From assembly GCF_913777145.1 (NCBI RefSeq), contig NZ_CAJYPS010000030.1, positions 1 through 47,382 on the forward strand: 47,382 nt of DNA, written 5' to 3'. A program made the position numbers and the translations under genes. Below the pieces are notes generated by a model. That model saw nothing but the letters and a program-made list of their open reading frames with translations. It was not told the DNA's origin and ran no database searches. The stretch's first letter is position 1; each line of letters starts with the position of its first letter. This DNA is from an uncultured Roseateles sp. GTDB taxonomy: Bacteria; Pseudomonadota; Gammaproteobacteria; Burkholderiales; Burkholderiaceae_C. Shown in pieces: positions 23,161-28,595 of the stretch.

Positions 23161-25152
23161 TCAAAGAGTGGGGTTCAGGGGCTCGATCGAGCCCGGCAGG
23201 ATGCGCGCGGAGGGGAACTGCGACAGCAGGGTCCGCGTCATCGGGTGTTCATGGGCCAGCGCCTCGGCGGCCCGCTGGCGCGCTTCGGCGCGGGCGGTGG
23301 CGCGCAGCGCGATGGAGTCCTCGGCCACGCCGGGCTCGGCCTCCACGCGACCGCCCAACGCGGCTTCGAGCTTGGCGACCAGCGCCGGCGCGCGCAGCGA
23401 ATCGCGCTCCACGCGCAGCCGCCAGACCTCGACGCCATCGCGCATTTCCATGCCCAGCGCCTGGGCCTGCCAGGCCAGCTCGCGGGTCAGCGCGGTCAGG
23501 CCCAGCGGCTCCACGCGCGCCGCCCAGCGCTCGCCCTCGGACGTCTCGACCAGGCGGGGACGCTGGGCAGCCTGCGCCGCGGCATGGCTGCGGCCGGGCG
23601 CCGAGCCCTCGGGCGCTGCGGCGCTCATGGCCGGCAGGTCATCGGCGTCCAGCCAGGGCGGCGGCGCGTCGTCGGGGGGCGCGTCACCCGGCAGGTCCGC
23701 GGCCTCCTCCTGCTCGGAGGCCAGCACCGGCCGCGGCCGCAGGCGGTCGCTGGCCTTGGGCGCGTCGCCCGCCGCGCGGGCAGGCGCCAGCGGCACGGCT
23801 GTGACCACCGCAGCCGGCGCGGGTTCGGGCGCACTCACCGGCGCCGGCGGGGTCGGCTCGGCCACGGCCTCATGAGGGGGCTCGAACTCGGGCTCGAGCT
23901 CGCGCAACACGGGGGCAACGCTCACCGGCGCAGGCGCAGGCGCCGCCGGAGCGACCGCAGCCACCGGCTGAGGCAGCGGTACCGCGACCACGGCCTTGGC
24001 CACGGCCGCCGGACGCACCAGAGGCGCGGCCTTCAGCGGTCGCGGCTGGGTGCCGGCGGGGCGGAAGTTCAGCATGCGCAGCAGCACCATCAGCAGGCCG
24101 GCGTATTCGTCGGGCGCCAGGTGCAGCTCGGCACGGCCATGCAGCGCCATGCTGTACATCAGCTGCACCTCGTCGGCCGGCAACAGCGTGGCCAGGCGGC
24201 GGATCTCGGCGGTCTCGGGGTCGGCGTCGTCCAGCGCGGCCGGCGCGGCTAGCGCCAGCGCCATCTGCTGGAACAAGGTGGCCAGGTCTTCCAGCGTGCC
24301 GGCGGCCGACAGGCCGGCCGCGCGCAGCCCATCGGCCGCGCTCACCACCGCCTCGCCGCTGGCCGCGGCCAGCGCGTCGACGATGGCCACCACATGCGAG
24401 CGATCCACGCTGCCCAGCATCTGGCGCACGCCGGCCTCGGTCAGCTGACCGGCGCCGAAGGCGATGGCCTGGTCGGTCAGCGACAGCGCATCGCGCATGG
24501 AGCCACGCGCCGCCCGCGACAGCAGGCGCAGCGCACCGGCCTCCGCCGGCACCTGCTCCGCACCCAGCACATTGCCCAGGTGCATCTGCACGTCGGCCGC
24601 CGCCATGGGCCGCAGATTGAACTGCAGGCAGCGCGACAGCACGGTGACCGGCACCTTCTGCGGGTCGGTGGTCGCGAGCACGAACTTCAGGTATTCGGGC
24701 GGCTCCTCCAGCGTCTTCAGCATCGCGTTGAACGCGGTGTTGGACAGCATGTGCACTTCGTCGATCATGTAGACCTTGAAGCGCCCCACGACCGGCTTGT
24801 AGACCGCCTGATCCAGCAGCTGCGAAATTTCCTCGACGCCGCGATTGGACGCCGCGTCCAGCTCCACGTAATCCACGAAGCGGCCGGCATCGATGTCGCG
24901 GCAGGCCGCGCAGACGCCGCAGGGCTGGGCCGTGATGCCGCCCGAGCCGTCGGGTCCGGTGCAGTTCAGACTCTTGGCCAGGATGCGCGACACCGTGGTC
25001 TTGCCGACACCGCGGGTGCCGGTGAACAGATAGGCGTGATGCAGCCGCCCCTGGGTCAGCGCATTCGCCAGCGCCTGCACGACATGCTCCTGGCCGACGA
25101 GCTGCTCGAAACTCTGCGGACGGTATTTGCGGGCCAGGACCTGATAGCTCAT
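23161..25152 (-). CDS. dnaX: DNA polymerase III subunit tau/gamma
   Basis: 663 residues from the ATG preceding [28 protein letters not shown]. The clamp-loader AAA+ module shows Walker [13 protein letters not shown], the zinc module [10 protein letters not shown], Walker B in [10 protein letters not shown], and the arginine-finger region [12 protein letters not shown] long Ala/Pro-rich linker (residues ~370-520) leads to the tau C-terminal domain ([26 protein letters not shown]) that binds the polymerase alpha subunit. I see no slippery A-run such as directs the E. coli gamma frameshift. The protein loads the beta clamp and couples polymerases in the replisome. Longer in-frame starts up to 25257 lack support. 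Confidence 0.97.
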   Translation of the reverse strand: MSYQVLARKYRPQSFEQLVGQEHVVQALANALTQGRLHHAYLFTGTRGVGKTTVSRILAKSLNCTGPDGSGGITAQPCGVCAACRDIDAGRFVDYVELDAASNRGVEEISQLLDQAVYKPVVGRFKVYMIDEVHMLSNTAFNAMLKTLEEPPEYLKFVLATTDPQKVPVTVLSRCLQFNLRPMAAADVQMHLGNVLGAEQVPAEAGALRLLSRAARGSMRDALSLTDQAIAFGAGQLTEAGVRQMLGSVDRSHVVAIVDALAAASGEAVVSAADGLRAAGLSAAGTLEDLATLFQQMALALAAPAALDDADPETAEIRRLATLLPADEVQLMYSMALHGRAELHLAPDEYAGLLMVLLRMLNFRPAGTQPRPLKAAPLVRPAAVAKAVVAVPLPQPVAAVAPAAPAPAPVSVAPVLRELEPEFEPPHEAVAEPTPPAPVSAPEPAPAAVVTAVPLAPARAAGDAPKASDRLRPRPVLASEQEEAADLPGDAPPDDAPPPWLDADDLPAMSAAAPEGSAPGRSHAAAQAAQRPRLVETSEGERWAARVEPLGLTALTRELAWQAQALGMEMRDGVEVWRLRVERDSLRAPALVAKLEAALGGRVEAEPGVAEDSIALRATARAEARQRAAEALAHEHPMTRTLLSQFPSARILPGSIEPLNPTL

Positions 25153-25220
25153 GGGCGGGATTCTAGAAGTGCGCGCGCCCCGGTCCGGCGAGCGCGGCGC
25201 CCCGAGCGGGTTGGCGCACC

Positions 25221-25226
25221 GATAAT
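25221..25226 (+). promoter_or_regulatory. -10-like element of the PurM-like gene (probable leaderless start)
   Basis: GATAAT, one mismatch from the -10 consensus, ends 8 nt before the ATG. Only CCACCCCC lies between, with no ribosome binding site. Confidence 0.55.
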
Positions 25227-25234
25227 CCACCCCC

Positions 25235-26344
25235 ATGACCTCCCAAGCTCCCCTCACCTACGACCAGGCTGGCGTCAACTACGACTTGATCGACCCGCTG
25301 AAGATCACCGCGCAGCGCGCCGCCGCCGCCACGGCCTCCCACCTCGCCGGCCACGGCTTCAGCGAGGTCAAGGCCTCGCGCGGGGAGTCCGCCTACGTCG
25401 TGGATGTGGGCCCCTTCTACCTGGCCTCCATCGTCGAATGCCTGGGCACCAAGACCCTGGTCGCCGACGAGATGGCCAAGCTGACCGGCAAGAGTTTCTT
25501 CGCGGGCATTGCGCAGGACACGATCGCAATGGCGATCAACGACCTGATCACGGTCGGCGCCACGCCGCTGGTGGTGCAGGCCTACTGGGCGGCCGGAGGC
25601 AGCGACTGGTTCGGCGACGCGCAGCGCGCACAGGCGCTGGTGGCCGGCTGGAAGGCCGCCTGCGACACCTGCGGCGTGGCCTGGGGCGGCGGCGAGACGC
25701 CCGCGCTGGCCGGCATCGTGGAAGACGGTCGCATCGACCTCGCCGCCTCCTGCACCGGCCTGATCAACCCGCGCGAACGCCTGTCGGTGGGCGACAAGCT
25801 GGGCCCGGGCGACGCCATCGTGCTGCTGGCCTCCAGCGGCATCCATGCCAACGGCCTGAGCCTGGCGCGCAAGCTGGCCGAGCGTCTGCCCCAGGGCTAC
25901 CTGACCGAGATCGCGCCGGGCCTGAGCTATGGCGAGGCCCTGCTGGCCCCGACCGCGCTGTACTCGCCGGTCACCGAAGCGCTGTGGAAGGCCGGCATCG
26001 CACCGCACTACTGCGCCAACATCACCGGCCACGGCTGGCGCAAGCTGCTGCGCCACCCGAGTGCATTGACCTACCGCATCCACACGGTGCCTCCCAAGAC
26101 GGCCGTGCTGGACTTCATCCAGAAGCAGGCCGGCCAGGACGACCGCGAGGCCTACTCGACGCTGAACATGGGCGCTGGCTTTGCGATCTTCGTCAGCGCC
26201 GAGGACGCCGAGCGCACCGCCCAGGTGGCGCGTGACTGCGGCATTGAGGCCTGGGTCGCCGGCCGTGTCGAGGCGGGCGAGAAGCAGCTGCTGATCGAGC
26301 CGCTGGGCGTGCGCTTCGGCGAAGACGACCTGCACCTGCGCTGA
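25235..26344 (+). CDS. AIR synthase-related protein (divergent PurM-like paralog)
   Basis: 369 residues of the PurM/SelD/ThiL fold. It begins LTYDQAGVNYDLIDPLKITAQRAA, comparable to the YKDAGVDIDAGNELV start of true PurM. Canonical PurM motifs are altered: the SGTDGVGTKL loop is replaced by VECLGTKTLVADEM, and GGETAEMPG by GGGETPALAG. MAINDLITVGATPLVV and LASSGIHANGLSLARK keep the general fold's ATP and dimer features. It may still make aminoimidazole ribotide or act on a related amide with ATP. A housekeeping purM elsewhere would make this a second function. Monocistronic by position, divergent from dnaX. Confidence 0.82.
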   Translation: MTSQAPLTYDQAGVNYDLIDPLKITAQRAAAATASHLAGHGFSEVKASRGESAYVVDVGPFYLASIVECLGTKTLVADEMAKLTGKSFFAGIAQDTIAMAINDLITVGATPLVVQAYWAAGGSDWFGDAQRAQALVAGWKAACDTCGVAWGGGETPALAGIVEDGRIDLAASCTGLINPRERLSVGDKLGPGDAIVLLASSGIHANGLSLARKLAERLPQGYLTEIAPGLSYGEALLAPTALYSPVTEALWKAGIAPHYCANITGHGWRKLLRHPSALTYRIHTVPPKTAVLDFIQKQAGQDDREAYSTLNMGAGFAIFVSAEDAERTAQVARDCGIEAWVAGRVEAGEKQLLIEPLGVRFGEDDLHLR

Positions 26345-26425
26345 CGTGACCCGCTCGCAGCCTCAGCGGGCCAAGCCCCAGCAAACACGCCAGGTGCAGC
26401 GCGAGGGCCGACAAGGGGGCATGCC

Positions 26426-26812
26426 ATGAGTTGGTTCTACTCCCAGATGGTGGACTGGCACGCGCTGCTGGCCTGGTGCAGCGTGCTGCTGTTCTTCTCG
26501 CGCGGCCTGCTGTTCCAGTTCGGCACGCCGCGGCTGCAGGAGTTGTCCAGCGACGCGCGACTGATGGTGCTGGTGTTCGGCGTGAACACCTGCCTCGTGG
26601 TGTCGGGCCTGAGCCTGTGGGGCTCGCTGGGCTACAACCCGCTGGTGCAGACCTGGCTGGGCGTGAAGATCGTCGCGCTGCTGGGCTACTGGGCCTGCGG
26701 CCACTGGGCGCTGTCGCAGAACCGGCTGCATGTGCTGGGCTACGCGGCGGCGCTGCTGCTGCTGGCACTGGCCATGGCGGCCGCCTACAACCCCGACATC
26801 TTCGGCGGCTGA
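26426..26812 (+). CDS. SirB-like integral membrane protein
   Basis: 128 residues with four hydrophobic segments: WHALLAWCSVLLFFSRGLLF, LMVLVFGVNTCLVVSGLSLW, VQTWLGVKIVALLGYWACG and VLGYAAALLLLALAMAAAY. The layout, FSRGLL near the first helix and the DIFGG tail, fit the SirB2 family (four-helix inner-membrane proteins once named for Salmonella invasion gene regulation; biochemical role unknown). The ATG at 26426 follows a GGGGGC stretch; another ATG is at 26421 in a different frame. It lies just upstream of ffs. Confidence 0.75.
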   Translation: MSWFYSQMVDWHALLAWCSVLLFFSRGLLFQFGTPRLQELSSDARLMVLVFGVNTCLVVSGLSLWGSLGYNPLVQTWLGVKIVALLGYWACGHWALSQNRLHVLGYAAALLLLALAMAAAYNPDIFGG

Positions 26813-26827
26813 GCCCCGCGGGGCGGT

Positions 26828-26833
26828 TAGAAT
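26828..26833 (+). promoter_or_regulatory. -10 element of ffs
   Basis: TAGAAT lies 7 nt before the paired 5' end of the SRP RNA, exactly where a sigma70 -10 should be for that start. Confidence 0.65.
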
Positions 26834-26840
26834 GCGAAGC

Positions 26841-26937
26841 GACGGGCCTCCTCGCATGGAAGCGCGGCCAACTGGGTCAGGTGGGGAACCAAGCAGCCCT
26901 AACCGTTGCAACCAGTGCCGGGGTCAGGCTCGTCACC
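26841..26937 (+). ncRNA. ffs: 4.5S signal recognition particle RNA
   Basis: About 97 nt forming the bacterial SRP RNA hairpin. The ends pair as GACGGGCCT (26841-26849) with AGGCTCGTC (26926-26934), nine pairs including one G-U. The apical domain carries the conserved GGTCAGGTGGGGAACCAAGCAGCC, abbreviated here as GTCAGG at 26876-26881 and AAGCAGCC at 26891-26898, the Ffh-binding internal loops seen in E. coli 4.5S RNA. With Ffh and FtsY it targets inner-membrane proteins to the translocon. A well placed -10 precedes it. The exact 3' end is uncertain by a few bases, and no U-tract terminator is obvious, so processing is likely. Confidence 0.93.
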
Positions 26938-26965
26938 CTCCCCTTCTCCTCTGAACTCAGCCCCG

Positions 26966-27412
26966 TCAGCTGAGCAGCCGGGCCTGACTGGCCAGGCGCG
27001 CATTGCGTGTGCGCTCGCGCACGCCAGCCACGGTCTCGCCGTGCCGCGTCAACCATTCCAGCACGCCGGACTGCCATTTCAGGTGGTGCACGAAGGTGGC
27101 CAGGAAGACCGGCACCATCTCTGCCGGCGCCGCACCGCCGTCGGCGCTCGTGAAGCGCGCATTGACCTTGATGCCCATGGGATTGCGCAGAGCCACCACC
27201 CGGGGCTTGACTTCCACCCACTCGAACCACACCTGCAGACCCTGAGGATTGCCCCAGACGCTGAAGCCCGTGATATTCCGCACACGCGTGGAATCCGGTT
27301 CCAGCAAACCGGTGTCCACATGGGAAAAATCATGCCGCCATACTTCGACCAGCGCCCAGGGGTCGGAAAACAAAGTCGGGATGGCCCGGGAGAAGCTTCG
27401 TAAATCTGTCAT
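26966..27412 (-). CDS. Hypothetical protein, possibly DUF4902/RsaM-like, divergent from luxR-type gene
   Basis: 148 residues, cytoplasmic (no signal or membrane helix), rich in tryptophan (W19, W25, W53, W62, W65, W113, W120). The pattern GFSVW-x4-GLQVWFEW-...-RNPMG-...-FVHHLKWQSGV resembles what I recall of DUF4902/RsaM proteins, about 147-residue modulators encoded beside luxI/luxR genes in Burkholderia, where they dampen acyl-homoserine lactone quorum sensing. That match is from memory of the family's style and is uncertain. The location supports it: its start faces a LuxR-type gene 110 nt away, and a degenerate lux box lies about 50 nt upstream of its plausible transcription start. Otherwise it is of unknown function. 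Confidence 0.6.
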   Translation of the reverse strand: MTDLRSFSRAIPTLFSDPWALVEVWRHDFSHVDTGLLEPDSTRVRNITGFSVWGNPQGLQVWFEWVEVKPRVVALRNPMGIKVNARFTSADGGAAPAEMVPVFLATFVHHLKWQSGVLEWLTRHGETVAGVRERTRNARLASQARLLS

Positions 27413-27469
27413 GACAGCATGCCTCGTTTTTTCGAGGTTCTACTGTCACCCGGGCCTGCCATACTCGTC

Positions 27470-27489
27470 ACCTGTCAACCTTGCCAGCG
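27470..27489. promoter_or_regulatory. Degenerate lux box in the luxR / DUF4902-like divergent promoter region
   Basis: ACCTGTCAACCTTGCCAGCG repeats the first 12 bases of the perfect lux box at 28269-28288 and keeps the CAG core of the right arm, 15 of 20 positions identical. CATACT at 27460-27465 could be the luxR -10, placing this box at the transcription start, where binding would repress luxR. Confidence 0.5.
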
Positions 27490-27522
27490 CCACCGGCGCT
27501 TTTCAGCCTCCAGGCTCACGTA

Positions 27523-28248
27523 ATGCAAAACATCGCTGTCCGCGACCTCCTAGACATCAGCTGCGCACCCGATGTCGAGTCGCTGAAGACACGTTTGGTT
27601 GCATTTGCAAACAGGTTGGATTTCGGTCTGATGTCGGCCGTGCTGATCAACGGCAACCTGAACAGCCCGAATGTGCAGGGACGCTCGATCTCCAACACGC
27701 CCGAGGCCTTCATCGAGATCTCGCGCTCGCTGGATACCGCGCGCCGCGACCCGGTGATGCAGTGCCTGATGCGCCAGGACCTGCCCTTCATCTACGACCA
27801 GCGCACCTACGCCGAGGCCGACGCCGGTGACCTGTGGGAGATGCAGGCGCCCTACGGCTACTCCACCGGCATCGCGGTGGCCATGCACCTGTCCAAGGAC
27901 AAGCATTTCCTGCTGGGCGTGGACCGCCCCACCAAGCTGCCCCGCAAGGAAGAGACGTTGACCTACCTGCTGGACAGTGTGCAGACGCTGGCGGTGCACG
28001 CGCAGGCCGCGGCACAGCGCCTGATCGGTGACGAGCTGAACACGCCCCGCCCCAAGCCCAAGCTGACCCCTCAGGAACTGGAGTGTCTGCGCCTGAGCAT
28101 GGACGGCCGCAGCGCCTGGCACGTGGCCCAACTGCTGGGCATTTCGCCCCGCACGGTGAACTTCCACATCCAGTCCAGTCTCAAGAAGCTGGGCGTGGCC
28201 ACCAAGATGCAGGCGGTGATCACCTGCCTGGAGCTGGGCCTCATATAG
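27523..28248 (+). CDS. LuxR-type quorum-sensing transcriptional regulator (solo in this window)
   Basis: 241 residues. The N-terminal autoinducer-binding domain (about 15-165) keeps the Asp76-Pro77 pair of the LuxR ligand pocket and a GYSTGIAVAMH strand. Counting from that pair, the positions of TraR Trp57, Tyr61 and Trp85 are Phe63, Ser67 and Tyr91, so the pocket is altered. The C-terminal GerE helix-turn-helix is canonical: LTPQELECLRLSMDGRSAWHVAQLLGISPRTVNFHIQSSLKKLGV. Such proteins bind a small signal, dimerise and act on lux boxes. A perfect lux box starts 21 nt after its stop codon and a degenerate one lies in its own upstream region. No luxI gene is in the window. Ribosome site is weak. 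Confidence 0.92.
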   Translation: MQNIAVRDLLDISCAPDVESLKTRLVAFANRLDFGLMSAVLINGNLNSPNVQGRSISNTPEAFIEISRSLDTARRDPVMQCLMRQDLPFIYDQRTYAEADAGDLWEMQAPYGYSTGIAVAMHLSKDKHFLLGVDRPTKLPRKEETLTYLLDSVQTLAVHAQAAAQRLIGDELNTPRPKPKLTPQELECLRLSMDGRSAWHVAQLLGISPRTVNFHIQSSLKKLGVATKMQAVITCLELGLI

Positions 28249-28253
28249 CCCAG

Positions 28254-28264
28254 CCTGAACAGGT
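28254..28264. promoter_or_regulatory. Extra half-site next to the lux box
   Basis: CCTGAACAGGT is repeated exactly at 28278-28288 inside the lux box, four bases of spacer separating the half-site from the box. It could give cooperative LuxR binding. Confidence 0.4.
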
Positions 28265-28268
28265 CGCC

Positions 28269-28288
28269 ACCTGTCAACCTGAACAGGT
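28269..28288 (+). promoter_or_regulatory. Perfect lux box
   Basis: ACCTGTCAACCTGAACAGGT has the exact ACCTGT-N8-ACAGGT form of the lux-box consensus, and the palindrome extends one more pair on each side. Its centre is 42.5 nt upstream of a start at 28321, the classical activating position for LuxR, with CATAGT (28310-28315) as -10. Confidence 0.85.
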
Positions 28289-28309
28289 GTCGAAAATCAA
28301 TCCCTTAGG

Positions 28310-28315
28310 CATAGT
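28310..28315 (+). promoter_or_regulatory. -10 element of the lux-box-controlled small transcript
   Basis: CATAGT matches four of six -10 consensus bases; the lux box takes the place of a -35 box. The predicted transcription start is about 28321. Confidence 0.55.
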
Positions 28316-28341
28316 TCCTCCATCACTTTTTGGAGCGCAAC

Positions 28342-28398
28342 ATGAGCCTCATCAACCTGATTTGCGAAGTCCTCGGCCTGCCCTACACCGGCTTCTAA
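28342..28398 (+). CDS. 18-residue micropeptide under a lux box
   Basis: An open reading frame of 18 codons encoding MSLINLICEVLGLPYTGF, ended by TAA. Support comes from context, not homology: GGAG six bases before the ATG, a lux box centred about 63 nt upstream of the ATG, a -10 at the right distance, and an intrinsic terminator 125 nt after the stop with no other frame in between. The peptide has a hydrophobic N-terminal two-thirds with one cysteine and one glutamate and an aromatic PYTGF tail. It is too short for a signal peptide plus product. It may be a regulatory or membrane-acting peptide, or the coding part of a dual-function small RNA. I recognise no family. Confidence 0.6.
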   Translation: MSLINLICEVLGLPYTGF

Positions 28399-28522
28399 TC
28401 AAAATATTCAGGGTCACACCCTGAATCCTGCTCAGGGACGTCGCCAGGGTCTGAACGGATAAATAAATATTCTTCCGCCGCGCGCTCAGCGCCCCGGAAT
28501 CCGGCAGATTCACCGACATATG
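28399..28522 (+). ncRNA. Structured non-coding 3' part of the lux-box transcript (candidate small RNA)
   Basis: No coding frame is convincing. ATTCAGGGT-CAC-ACCCTGAAT (28406-28426) is a perfect 9-bp hairpin starting 8 nt after the micropeptide stop. Its right arm's CCCTGA can alternatively pair with TCAGGG at 28432-28437, so two exclusive folds exist. An AT-rich single-stranded stretch (AAATAAATATTC, around 28460-28472) resembles an Hfq-binding region, and CGACATATGTCG (28514-28525) is palindromic. With the micropeptide and terminator the whole transcript would span about 28321-28562. Confidence 0.45.
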
Positions 28523-28560
28523 TCGCCGGCATCTCACCCGAGATGCCGGCGATTTCTTTA
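28523..28560 (+). terminator. Intrinsic terminator of the lux-box transcript
   Basis: A perfect 13-bp stem (TCGCCGGCATCTC with GAGATGCCGGCGA, loop ACCC, 28523-28552) is followed by TTTCTTTATT. The T-rich tail is on the plus strand only, so it ends the micropeptide transcript and not the convergent kinase operon. Confidence 0.85.
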
Positions 28561-28595
28561 TTCGCCGCCGACGCCGTGCATACCCCGCCCAGCGC

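Noticed and set aside
23161..25152. Programmed frameshift for a short gamma subunit in dnaX
   Set aside because: I looked for an A-rich slippery heptamer before the linker and found none.
24394..26235. A 613-codon plus-strand frame across dnaX and the PurM-like gene
   Set aside because: It is antisense to dnaX and out of frame with the PurM-like gene; no family features.
26966..28248. A luxI-type autoinducer synthase next to the LuxR gene
   Set aside because: The divergent 148-residue product lacks the synthase's conserved Arg/Phe/Trp/Glu/Asp N-terminal pattern and is too short; no other candidate is in the window.
28352..28537. A 61-codon minus-strand frame opposite the micropeptide transcript
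   Set aside because: No ribosome site, Arg/Ser-rich random composition, and it runs through the plus-strand terminator hairpin; the plus-strand reading is better supported.
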